A stretch of 64,000 bases of DNA. Source: Sphingomonas pseudosanguinis. Its GTDB lineage: Bacteria; Pseudomonadota; Alphaproteobacteria; Sphingomonadales; Sphingomonadaceae. Below the pieces are notes generated by a model that was given only the letters and a program-made list of their open reading frames with translations, did no database searches and was not told the origin of the DNA. The number at the start of each line of letters is the position of its first letter. Position 1 is the first letter of the stretch. The DNA lies in NCBI RefSeq assembly GCF_014196255.1, contig NZ_JACIDH010000003.1, positions 1-64,000 on the forward strand. Direction: 5' to 3'. The position numbers and the translations under genes are program-made. Positions 8,537 to 16,750 of the stretch are shown piece after piece.

Positions 8537-8584
8537 AAGCCGCCAGGATGTGACCCACGGGTCCCACGTCCTGGCGGCTTTTTC
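8537..8584 (+). terminator. Leader terminator before the nitrate transporter gene
   Basis: AAGCCGCCAGGA (8537-8548) and TCCTGGCGGCTT (8569-8580) form a perfect 12-bp stem followed by a T-run. It ends 34 bases before the transporter start, so it must be bypassed for expression; this fits NasT-controlled antitermination. A further small hairpin (GCGGGA/TCCCGC) lies just upstream at about 8502-8517. Confidence 0.85.
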
Positions 8585-8617
8585 TGTTTGGGCCTTATGG
8601 CCCCCGGAGACGGCACG

Positions 8618-9865
8618 ATGGCGACGGCATTCTGGGACGACACCGAAAAGGCGAAAGCGGCCGATGACGGCGGCTTCTGGTCGAGCGGGCATACGCCGAC
8701 CCTGATCGCGGCATTCCTCTACTTCGACCTGGCCTTCATGGTCTGGGTGCTGCTCGGCCCGCTGGCGCCGCAGATCTCCGCCAGCCTGGGGCTGACCCCG
8801 GCGCAGAAGGGCGTGATGGTCGCGGTGCCGACGCTGGCGGGCGCGGTGCTGCGGGTCGTCAACGGGCTGCTGGTCGACCGGATCGGGCCGAAGCGCGCGG
8901 GCGCGATCAGCCAGTTGATCGTCATCGGCGGGCTGTTCGCGGCCTGGGCGCTGGGGGTGAACAGCTTTGGCGGAACGCTGGCACTGGGTGTCATTCTGGG
9001 CTTTGCCGGGGCGAGCTTCGCCATCGCACTGCCGCTCGCCAGCCGCTGGTATCCGCCCGAGCATCAGGGCAAGGCGATGGGTCTGGCCGGCATGGGCAAT
9101 TCGGGCACGGTGCTCGCCGCCCTCTTCGCGCCCGCGCTCGCCAAGCTGTTCGGCTGGAACGCCGTGCTGGGTCTGGCCTGCCTGCCGCTAACCCTCGTCT
9201 TCCTCGCCTATATGGTGATGGCCAAGGATGCGCCGGGCGCACCGCCGCCCCGCCGTCTGGTCGAATATCTGTCGCCGCTTCGCCAGGCCGATGCCTGGTG
9301 GCTGATGGGCTTCTATGCCGTCACCTTTGGCGGGTTCGTCGGGCTCGCCGCCAGCCTGCCCATCTATTTCACGGACCGGTTCGGGCTGACGCCGGTGCAG
9401 GCGGGGTACGCGACGGCGGCCTGCGTCTTCGCCGGGTCGCTGGTGCGGCCGATGGGCGGGGCGCTCGCCGATGCGATCGGCGGCGTGAAGGCGCTGCTCG
9501 CCGTGTTCGCCGCCGCCGCCGTCACGCTGACCGGCGTGGCGATGGTCGACGGGTTCGCGGCCTCGCTGGCGCTGTTCGTCCTCTCCATGCTGGCGCTGGG
9601 GGTCGGCAACGGCTCGGTGTTCCAGCTGGTGCCGCAGCGTTTCGCCGCCGAGATCGGCGTGATGACCGGGCTCGTCGGCATGGCGGGCGGGATCGGCGGC
9701 TTCTACCTCGCCTCGTCGCTGGGGTTCGCCAAGCAGTGGACGGGCAGCTTTTCGGGCGGGTTCCTGATCTTCGCCGCGCTGGCCCTGGTCGCACTGGCGG
9801 GCCTGATGCTGGTCAAGACCCGCTGGCGCCGCAGCTGGGGCGCGGCCGAGGGCGTGCGGATCTGA
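8618..9865 (+). CDS. Nitrate/nitrite transporter (MFS, NNP family)
   Basis: 415-residue inner-membrane protein with about 12 membrane segments of the nitrate/nitrite porter family. The region GFAGASFAIALPLASRWYPP followed by GKAMGLAGMGNSGT carries the family's nitrate signature, and a second Gly-rich segment (MTGLVGMAGGIGGFYLASSL) is in the second half. It would bring nitrate in for the reductases encoded downstream. The start at 8618 follows GGAG and begins MATAFWDD. Orthologues are called narK or nasA depending on the species, so no symbol is given. Confidence 0.93.
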   Translation: MATAFWDDTEKAKAADDGGFWSSGHTPTLIAAFLYFDLAFMVWVLLGPLAPQISASLGLTPAQKGVMVAVPTLAGAVLRVVNGLLVDRIGPKRAGAISQLIVIGGLFAAWALGVNSFGGTLALGVILGFAGASFAIALPLASRWYPPEHQGKAMGLAGMGNSGTVLAALFAPALAKLFGWNAVLGLACLPLTLVFLAYMVMAKDAPGAPPPRRLVEYLSPLRQADAWWLMGFYAVTFGGFVGLAASLPIYFTDRFGLTPVQAGYATAACVFAGSLVRPMGGALADAIGGVKALLAVFAAAAVTLTGVAMVDGFAASLALFVLSMLALGVGNGSVFQLVPQRFAAEIGVMTGLVGMAGGIGGFYLASSLGFAKQWTGSFSGGFLIFAALALVALAGLMLVKTRWRRSWGAAEGVRI

Positions 9866-9893
9866 TGCTTTTCCTCTTCCACGGATCGAACCG

Positions 9894-12374
9894 ATGAAAC
9901 ACGAAGTCGTCACCCCTGCGAAGGTCGATACCCGCGAGCACCTGATCGTCATCGGCAACGGCATGGCCGGATGCCGCGCGGTCGAGGAATTGCTGGCCCG
10001 CGATCCCGCCCGCTATCGCATCACCATCTTCGGCGCCGAGCCGCTGGTGAACTACAACCGGATCATGCTGTCGCCGGTGCTGGCGGGTGAGAAGACCTTC
10101 GACGAGATCGTCATCAACGGCCATGACTGGTATGCCGATAATGGCATCACCCTGGTCAGCGGCGATCCCGTCACCGCGATCGACCGGGAAGCGCGGACCG
10201 TCACCGCCAAGAGCGGCATGGTGCTCGACTATGACCGGCTGCTGATCGCGACCGGCTCCGATCCGTTCATCATCCCGGTCCCCGGCCACGACCTGCCCGG
10301 CGTCATCAGCTTCCGCGACATGAAGGATGTCGAGCATATGCTCGCCGCCGCCGAGCGGGGCGGCAGCGCGGTGGTGATCGGCGGCGGCCTGCTGGGGCTC
10401 GAGGCGGCGCATGGGCTGAGCTTGCGGGGCATGACCGTCACCGTGCTCCATCTGATGCCGACGCTGATGGAGCGGCAGCTGGACGAAGCGGCGGGCTGGC
10501 TGCTGAAACAGGCGCTGGAGGCGCGCGGCCAGACCGTGCTGACCGGCGCCGACACCGCCGCGATCCTGGGCGACGGCAAGGTGGAGGCGATCCGCCTGAA
10601 GGACGGACGCGAAATCCCCGCCGATCTGGTCGTGATGGCGGTCGGCATCCGTCCTTCGGTCGCGCTCGCCCGTGCGGCGGGCCTGGAGGTCGGGCGCGGG
10701 ATCAAGGTGGACGACCATATGGTCACCTCCGACCCGCGCATCCTGGCGGTCGGCGAGTGTGTCGAGCATGACGGACAAGTCTACGGGCTGGTCGCGCCGC
10801 TCTGGGACATGTGCCGCAGCCTCGCCGATGCGCTGACCGGCAGCCCCAGCGGCTATCGCCCCACCGCCACCGCGACCAAGTTGAAGGTCGCCGGGCTCGA
10901 CGTGTTCTCGGCGGGCGATTTCGGCGGCGGTGACGGCGCGGAGGACATCGTGCTGCGCGACGCGAGCCGTGGCATCTACAAGCGCGTCGTGGTCAAGGAC
11001 GACCGGATCGTCGGTGCGGTGCTCTACGGCGATACCGCCGACGGCAACTGGTATTTCGACCTGCTCAAAAAGGGCGAGAGCGTCGGCGATATTCGCGACG
11101 CGCTGATCTTCGGACAGGCCTTTGCCCAGGGGGGCGCCCTCGCGGACCCTAAGGCGGCCGTTGCGGCGCTTTCCGACGATGCGGAAATCTGCGGCTGCAA
11201 CGGCGTGACCAAGGGCAAGGTCTTCGCCTGCATCGACGGCGGCGCGCACAGCCTGGATGCGGTGCGGAGCGGCTGCAAGGCGTCGGCAAGCTGCGGCTCG
11301 TGCACCAACATCGTCGAGAGCCTGTTGTCGATCCGGTTGGGCGGAGAAGTCGAGGCCGGGCCGAAAACCATGTGCAAATGCACCAGCTTCGGCCATGACG
11401 ATGTACGTCGCGAGATCGTCGCACAAGGAATGAAGTCGATCCCCGAGGTGATGCAGAAGCTGCACTGGTCGACGCCTGACGGTTGTTCGTCCTGCCGCCC
11501 CGCGCTCAATTACTATCTGCTCTGCGCGCTGCCCGGCGAATATCAGGACGACCAGCAGAGCCGTTTCGTCAACGAACGCATGCACGCCAATATCCAGAAG
11601 GACGGCACCTATTCGGTCGTGCCGCGCATGTGGGGCGGGATCACGTCCCCGAAGGAACTGCGCGCGATCGCCGATGTGGTCGAGAAGTTCAACGCGCCGA
11701 TGGTCAAGGTGACGGGCGGCCAGCGGCTCGACATCTTCGGCATCAGGAAGGAGGACCTGCCCGCCGTCTGGGCCGATCTGAACGCGGCGGGGATGGTCTC
11801 GGGCCATGCCTATGGCAAGTCGCTTCGCACCGTGAAGACCTGTGTCGGCTCCGAATGGTGCCGCTTCGGCACGCAGGATTCGACCGGGCTGGGCGTCAAG
11901 CTGGAGCGCGCGACCTGGGGCTCTTGGATGCCGCACAAGTTCAAGATCGCGGTGTCGGGCTGCCCGCGCAACTGTGCCGAGGCGACGATCAAGGACTTCG
12001 GCGTGGTCTGCGTCGACTCAGGCTACGAACTCCATGTCGGCGGCAATGGCGGGATCAAGGTCCGCGCCACCGACCTGCTCTGCAAGGTCGCGACCGAGGC
12101 CGAGGCGATGGAGATGTGCGCCGCCTTCGTCCAGCTCTACCGCGAAGAGGCGCGCTATCTGGAGCGGACCGCGCCGTGGATCGAGCGGGTGGGCCTGGCC
12201 TACATCCAGTCGCGGCTGTTGCCCGATGAGGAGGCGCGCGCCGAACTCGCCCGCCGCTTCTTCTATTCGCAGAGCTTCTCGCAGGATGATCCCTGGGCCG
12301 CGCGCGTCGCGGGCGAGGAACGCGAAATCCATGCGCCGATGGCGCGCTTCACGCCGCAGGAGGAAATGGCATGA
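9894..12374 (+). CDS. nirB: NAD(P)H nitrite reductase, large subunit
   Basis: 826-residue cytoplasmic enzyme reducing nitrite to ammonium. Order of domains: an FAD/NAD-binding half (GNGMAGCRAVEELL near 16, GGGLLGLEAA near 162), a BFD-like [2Fe-2S] domain (CGCNGVTKG and CKASASCGSC, about 431-472), then the sirohaem/[4Fe-4S] half with TCVGSEWCRFG and SGCPRNCAEA as the cluster and sirohaem cysteines. Length and motifs are complete. It overlaps nirD by 4 bases. The sirohaem it needs starts from the methyltransferase at 15445. Confidence 0.97.
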   Translation: MKHEVVTPAKVDTREHLIVIGNGMAGCRAVEELLARDPARYRITIFGAEPLVNYNRIMLSPVLAGEKTFDEIVINGHDWYADNGITLVSGDPVTAIDREARTVTAKSGMVLDYDRLLIATGSDPFIIPVPGHDLPGVISFRDMKDVEHMLAAAERGGSAVVIGGGLLGLEAAHGLSLRGMTVTVLHLMPTLMERQLDEAAGWLLKQALEARGQTVLTGADTAAILGDGKVEAIRLKDGREIPADLVVMAVGIRPSVALARAAGLEVGRGIKVDDHMVTSDPRILAVGECVEHDGQVYGLVAPLWDMCRSLADALTGSPSGYRPTATATKLKVAGLDVFSAGDFGGGDGAEDIVLRDASRGIYKRVVVKDDRIVGAVLYGDTADGNWYFDLLKKGESVGDIRDALIFGQAFAQGGALADPKAAVAALSDDAEICGCNGVTKGKVFACIDGGAHSLDAVRSGCKASASCGSCTNIVESLLSIRLGGEVEAGPKTMCKCTSFGHDDVRREIVAQGMKSIPEVMQKLHWSTPDGCSSCRPALNYYLLCALPGEYQDDQQSRFVNERMHANIQKDGTYSVVPRMWGGITSPKELRAIADVVEKFNAPMVKVTGGQRLDIFGIRKEDLPAVWADLNAAGMVSGHAYGKSLRTVKTCVGSEWCRFGTQDSTGLGVKLERATWGSWMPHKFKIAVSGCPRNCAEATIKDFGVVCVDSGYELHVGGNGGIKVRATDLLCKVATEAEAMEMCAAFVQLYREEARYLERTAPWIERVGLAYIQSRLLPDEEARAELARRFFYSQSFSQDDPWAARVAGEEREIHAPMARFTPQEEMA

Positions 12375-12724
12375 CCTCTGGTTCTTTGGCAGGCGACTGG
12401 CTCGATATCGGCTGGGTCAACGAAATCCCGGTGCGCGGTGCCCGCACCGTGCAGGTCGAGGGCGGCCATGACATCGCCGTCTTCCGCACCGGCGAGAACA
12501 AGGTCTTCGCGCTGCTCGACCGATGTCCGCACAAACATGGGCGGTTGAGCCAGGGCATCGTTCATGGCGGCGCGGTGGCCTGTCCGCTGCACAATTGGCG
12601 GATCAGCCTGTCGACCGGCGAAGCGCTGGGCGAGGACAAGGGTTGCACGCCGGTGGTGCCGGTGAAGATCAGCGGCGGCCGCGTCCTGATCTGCCGTGCC
12701 AGCACCCTGAAGGCGGCGGCGTGA
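12371..12724 (+). CDS. nirD: Nitrite reductase small subunit (Rieske-type)
   Basis: 117-residue partner of NirB. A Rieske [2Fe-2S] pattern is intact: CPHKHGRLSQG and CPLHNWRISL, with two Cys and two His. Many NirD proteins have lost these ligands, so their presence here is worth noting and suggests a real cluster. Translation is coupled to nirB through an ATGA overlap. Confidence 0.95.
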   Translation: MTSGSLAGDWLDIGWVNEIPVRGARTVQVEGGHDIAVFRTGENKVFALLDRCPHKHGRLSQGIVHGGAVACPLHNWRISLSTGEALGEDKGCTPVVPVKISGGRVLICRASTLKAAA

Positions 12725-12736
12725 GGGGCTGTCATT

Positions 12737-12852
12737 CCTCCCCTGTAAGGGGAGGGGGACCATGCGCAGCATGGTGGAGGGGTGTAACCCTATCGAGAGG
12801 GCGACACCCCTCCGTCAGCGCTGCGCGCTGCCACCTCCCCTTACAGGGGAGG
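12737..12852. repeat. Palindromic intergenic element inside the nir-nas operon
   Basis: The element begins with CCTCCCCTGTAAGGGGAGG (12737-12755) and ends with its exact reverse complement (12834-12852); each end is also a small hairpin by itself. The inside pairs further (GGAGGGGTGT with ACACCCCTCC). Partial copies of the same ends occur at 30057, 40289-40556, 45453, 48721 and 54253, so this is a dispersed, probably once-mobile, non-coding element. Here it fills the gap between nirD and the nitrate reductase gene. Confidence 0.9.
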
Positions 12853-12857
12853 AATAA

Positions 12858-15458
12858 GTGACAGCCATCAAAACCACCTGCGCCTATTGCGGCGTCGGCT
12901 GCGGCATCCGCGCGACCGTGACCGGCGACCGCCAAGTCCGGATCGAGGGCGATCCCGACCACCCCGCCAATCGCGGCAAGCTCTGTTCCAAGGGCACGCA
13001 TCTGGGCGAAACGGTCGGCCTCGAAGGCCGTCTGCTCACGCCCATGATCGGCAAGCGCCGCGCGTCGTGGGACAAGGCGCTCGACCTCGTCGCCAAGCGC
13101 TTCCGCGACACGATCGCGCAGCACGGCCCCGACAGCGTCGCCTTCTACGTCTCCGGCCAGTTGCTGACCGAGGATTACTACCTCGCCAACAAGCTGATGA
13201 AGGGCTTTATCGGCTCGGCGAATATCGACACCAATTCGCGGCTCTGCATGTCGAGCGCGGTGGCGGGCCATACCCGCGCGTTCGGCGAGGACATCGTTCC
13301 CGCCACCTATGAGGACATCGACGCCGCCGACCTAATCGTGCTGGTCGGCAGCAATACCGCCTGGTGCCACCCGATCATCTATCAGCGTATCCGCGCCCGG
13401 TGCGACGCCGGCGCCAAGCTGGTGGTCATCGATCCCCGCCGGACCGAGACGGCCGAGCAGGCCGACCTGCATCTCGCGCTGCGCCCGGGCAGCGACGTCG
13501 CGCTGATGAACGGCGCGCTCGCCTGGGCTCGCGCGGCGGGCGTGGTGGACGCCGATTTCCTTACCGCCTCGGTCACGACGCCGGAGGATTTCTGGACCAC
13601 GCTGGACGAAGGCAGCGACCTGTGGTCGGTCGCCAAGACCTGCGACGTCGCGCCGGCCGATCTCCGCCGCTTCTACGAACTGTTCGCCGCCACGCCGCGC
13701 ACCGTCACGCTGTTCAGCCAGGGCATCAACCAGTCGACCACCGGCACCGATCAGGTGAACGCGATCCTCAACCTCCACCTCGCGACCGGGCGAATCGGCA
13801 AGCCGGGCGCGGCCCCCTTCTCGATCACCGGACAGCCCAATGCGATGGGCGGCCGCGAGGTCGGCGGGCTGGCCTCGACACTAGCCGCGCATATGGACTT
13901 CGCGCCCGAGAACCGCGCGCGCGTCCAGCGCTTCTGGGCCGCCCCCACCATCGCGCCCAAGCCGGGATTGAAGGCGGTCGACCTGTTTCGCGAACTGGGT
14001 CAGGGGCGGATCAAGGCGCTGTGGATCATGGCCACCAATCCCGCCGTCTCGATGCCCGATGCGGGCGCGGTGCGCGAGGCGCTGGCCGCCTGCCCCTTCG
14101 TCGTGGTCAGCGACGTGATCGCCGAGACCGACAGCTCCGCCCACGCCCATGTCCGCCTGCCCGCCGCCGCCTGGGGCGAGAAGGACGGCACCGTCACCAA
14201 TTCCGACCGGACGATCAGCCGCCAGCGCGCGCTCTTTCCTCCGCCCGGTGACGCGAAACCCGATTGGTGGATCATCAAGGAGGTCGGTCGCCGCATGGGC
14301 TGGAAGACCGCCTTCGCCTATGACCGCCCGGCCGAGATCTGGCGCGAACATTGCCGTCTATCCCATTATGAAAATGACGGTTCGCGCCTGTTCGCGCTGC
14401 CCGGCCAGTCGAGCGCCGGCAATGCGGACTATGACGCGATGCAGCCGTTCCGCTGGGGCGGCACGCCCTTTGCCGATGGCCATTTCCCGACGGCCGATGG
14501 CCGTGCCCGGCTGGTTACGGTCACGCAGAAGCCGCTTCCCGCACCGCTGCGCGACTGGCCGCTGACGCTCAACACCGGCCGCTATCGCGATCACTGGCAT
14601 ACGATGACCCGCACCGGCCTCGCCCCCAAGCTGGCCCGCCACCGCGAGGAGCCGCTGGTCGAGGTGCATCCCGACGATGCCACGCGCCTGAACCTGACCG
14701 ATGGCGGGCTGGCACGGGTCGGCACGCCGCAGGGGACCAGCCTCTATCGCGTGTCGGTCAGCACCGGACAGCGGCCGGGCGAGCTGTTCGTACCCATCCA
14801 CTGGACCGACCGGACCGCGACCGGCGGCCGCACCGGCCTGCTCCCTCGCCCGCTGACCGATCCCTATTCGGGCCAGCCCGGCTTCAAGCGCACCCCCGCC
14901 AGCATCGCCGCCGTCGCGACCCGCTGGCGCGGCTTCGTCATCCTGTCGGGCGAGGCGAATGCGACGCCCGATTGCCTGTGGGCAACCCGCGTCGCGGTGC
15001 CCGGCGGCTGGCTATGGGAAGTGGCGGGGGATGGCGACCCGGCGGCGCTCGACGCGCTGCTCCCCCGGGGTCAGCGGATCGAGGCGACCGACCCCGCACG
15101 CGGGTCGCGGCGCGTCGCGGTGATCGCCGACGACCAGCTCGCCGCCGTGCTGTTCGTGACCGAGCGTGGCGAATTGCCGTCGCGCGACTGGCTGATCGCG
15201 CAACTCAGCGCGCCACAGGTCGCGCCCACCATCCTCGCGGGTCGTGCCCCCGGCGCGCAGGTCGATCGGGGCGCGATCGTCTGCGCCTGTTTCGACATCG
15301 GCGTCCGCACCATCGTCGCGGCGATCCGCGACCAGCAACTGGCCGATGTCGCCGCGATCGGCGCCGCACTGGGGGCTGGCACCAATTGCGGATCGTGCCG
15401 CCCCGCCCTCGCCCGCCTGCTCACCGAAGCCCAGGAGCCTGCCCATGCGCATGGATGA
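12858..15458 (+). CDS. Assimilatory nitrate reductase, catalytic subunit with C-terminal BFD domain
   Basis: 866-residue molybdenum (bis-MGD) enzyme that reduces nitrate to nitrite in the cytoplasm. The N-terminus holds the [4Fe-4S] ligands (TCAYCGVGC and LCSKGTHLG); the pterin-binding body follows (VGSNTAWCHP, ITGQPNAMGG), then the dinucleotide-binding C-terminal part (LNTGRYRDHWHTMTRTG). The last 65 residues form an added BFD-like [2Fe-2S] domain (VCACFD, then TNCGSCRP), as in NasA/NasC of other bacteria. It starts with GTG, and its GGGGAGGAATAA ribosome binding site is the end of the repeat element upstream. It overlaps the next gene by 14 bases. Confidence 0.95.
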   Translation: MTAIKTTCAYCGVGCGIRATVTGDRQVRIEGDPDHPANRGKLCSKGTHLGETVGLEGRLLTPMIGKRRASWDKALDLVAKRFRDTIAQHGPDSVAFYVSGQLLTEDYYLANKLMKGFIGSANIDTNSRLCMSSAVAGHTRAFGEDIVPATYEDIDAADLIVLVGSNTAWCHPIIYQRIRARCDAGAKLVVIDPRRTETAEQADLHLALRPGSDVALMNGALAWARAAGVVDADFLTASVTTPEDFWTTLDEGSDLWSVAKTCDVAPADLRRFYELFAATPRTVTLFSQGINQSTTGTDQVNAILNLHLATGRIGKPGAAPFSITGQPNAMGGREVGGLASTLAAHMDFAPENRARVQRFWAAPTIAPKPGLKAVDLFRELGQGRIKALWIMATNPAVSMPDAGAVREALAACPFVVVSDVIAETDSSAHAHVRLPAAAWGEKDGTVTNSDRTISRQRALFPPPGDAKPDWWIIKEVGRRMGWKTAFAYDRPAEIWREHCRLSHYENDGSRLFALPGQSSAGNADYDAMQPFRWGGTPFADGHFPTADGRARLVTVTQKPLPAPLRDWPLTLNTGRYRDHWHTMTRTGLAPKLARHREEPLVEVHPDDATRLNLTDGGLARVGTPQGTSLYRVSVSTGQRPGELFVPIHWTDRTATGGRTGLLPRPLTDPYSGQPGFKRTPASIAAVATRWRGFVILSGEANATPDCLWATRVAVPGGWLWEVAGDGDPAALDALLPRGQRIEATDPARGSRRVAVIADDQLAAVLFVTERGELPSRDWLIAQLSAPQVAPTILAGRAPGAQVDRGAIVCACFDIGVRTIVAAIRDQQLADVAAIGAALGAGTNCGSCRPALARLLTEAQEPAHAHG

Positions 15459-16236
15459 TTTTCCCGCCGGTTCGGTCTGGCTGGTCGGTGCCGGGCCCGG
15501 CGATCCCGAACTGCTGACGCGCAAGGCCGAACGGCTGATCGCCGCCGCCGACATCGTCTTCTACGACGCGCTGGTCGGACCGGCGATATTGGCGATGGTC
15601 CCCGTATCGACCGAGCTGACCAGCGTCGGCAAGCGCTCGGGCCGCCATTCGAAGGACCAGGGCACGATCGACAGCCTGATCGTCGCCGCCGCGCGCAGCG
15701 GAAAACGCGTCGTCCGACTGAAGGGCGGCGATCCGTCGATCTTCGGCCGCTCGACGGAGGAGATCGATGCCTGCCGCGCAGCCGGGATCGCGGTCCATAT
15801 CTGTCCGGGCATCACGGCCGCGAGCGCGGCGGCGGCGTCGGGCCTGATCTCACTGACCCTGCGCGGCCTGTCGCGTCGCCTGACCCTGGTCACCGCGCAT
15901 CTGCGCGCGGGCGAGCCGCTGTCGCTCGACTGGCCGGCGCTGGCCGCACCCGATGCGACGCTCGCCGTCTATATGGGCCGCGCCGCCGCGCCCGAAATCG
16001 CGCGCCAGCTGATCGCGGCGGGGATGCCGGCGGACACGCCGGTGATGATCGCGGTCAACGTCTCGCTGCCGACCGAGCGGCTGATCACCGGCCGCCTCGA
16101 CGCGCTGGGTTTCCTGACCCGCACCATCGGCGACAAGGACCCTGCGCTCCTGCTGATCGGCGAAGCGGTGGGCGCACGCCGGCTCCCGGCGGAACGCCGA
16201 TCCTGCGACATGGCGGAGATGGATACCCGGTTGTGA
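15445..16236 (+). CDS. cobA: Uroporphyrinogen-III C-methyltransferase (SUMT)
   Basis: 263-residue enzyme that methylates uroporphyrinogen III twice to precorrin-2, the route to sirohaem. Motifs: VWLVGAGPGDPELLTRKAE at the start, VRLKGGDPSIFGR in the middle, and PGITAASAAAAS. It lacks the CysG oxidase/chelatase domain, so those steps must be encoded elsewhere. The start at 15445 lies within the end of the nitrate reductase gene and has AGGAG upstream. Its position in the operon points to supply of NirB. The names cobA, sumT and nasF are all used for such genes. Confidence 0.93.
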   Translation: MRMDDFPAGSVWLVGAGPGDPELLTRKAERLIAAADIVFYDALVGPAILAMVPVSTELTSVGKRSGRHSKDQGTIDSLIVAAARSGKRVVRLKGGDPSIFGRSTEEIDACRAAGIAVHICPGITAASAAAASGLISLTLRGLSRRLTLVTAHLRAGEPLSLDWPALAAPDATLAVYMGRAAAPEIARQLIAAGMPADTPVMIAVNVSLPTERLITGRLDALGFLTRTIGDKDPALLLIGEAVGARRLPAERRSCDMAEMDTRL

Positions 16237-16243
16237 CCGGAAG

Positions 16244-16328
16244 TGGTGCCCCTGGCCGGACTCGAACCAGCATGCCTTGCGGCGTTCGATTTTGAGTCGA
16301 ATGCGTCTACCAATTTCGCCACAGGGGC
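16244..16328 (-). tRNA. tRNA-Leu (anticodon CAA)
   Basis: On the minus strand GCCCCTG pairs with CAGGGGC, followed by A and an encoded CCA. The anticodon stem TTCGA/TCGAA holds the loop CTCAAAA, giving anticodon CAA (codon UUG). A long variable arm (GCCGCAAGGC region) and the TTCGAGTCC T-loop are present, as expected of a leucine tRNA. It lies 7 bases after cobA on the other strand. Confidence 0.95.
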
Positions 16329-16393
16329 AGCGAAGAGGCGCTGCTAGACGAGGGTGACGTACGGTGCAAGCGCCGATTGTCGCCAAGGACGAA

Positions 16394-16699
16394 TCAGCCG
16401 CACTCGCCCAGCAGGATACAGCCCGACACACCGAGCGTCGCCACCAGGACGATCGCCATCGCGACGACATAGAGCGGCAGGATCAGCAGCATCGTCCGCC
16501 GCCGCAGATCGAGCATGCCCAACCCGATCAGGCCGGGCAGAATCGCCAAGGCCGCCAGACCATAGCCCAGGACCGGCGCCGGCAGGCCGGTCCTGGCCGG
16601 CTCCGACCATAGGAAAGCCAGCCACAACAGCGGCGGCGCCAGCAGCATGAGGCCGGCTCCAGCGATCCGGCGCGCGCGTGGCGTTCTTCGCATGGCCAT
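16394..16699 (-). CDS. Small membrane protein of unknown function
   Basis: 101 residues with three hydrophobic stretches (about 14-29, 42-61 and 70-91), a basic N-terminus (MAMRRTPRARR) and two cysteines near the C-terminus (GVSGCILLGECG). I do not recognise a family. It is in the same direction as comM, 50 bases downstream of it. A start at 16693 is equally possible. The ribosome binding site is weak. Confidence 0.6.
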   Translation of the reverse strand: MAMRRTPRARRIAGAGLMLLAPPLLWLAFLWSEPARTGLPAPVLGYGLAALAILPGLIGLGMLDLRRRTMLLILPLYVVAMAIVLVATLGVSGCILLGECG

Positions 16700-16750
16700 G
16701 GCTTAGCGTGTCAGGATCGGGTGCGATCGACAAGCATCGAATCTCCGACC

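Noticed and set aside
9813..11936. 707-codon open frame on the minus strand opposite nirB
   Set aside because: Antisense shadow of nirB with His/Gly/Arg/Ala-rich nonsense composition; nirB itself is complete and unmistakable.
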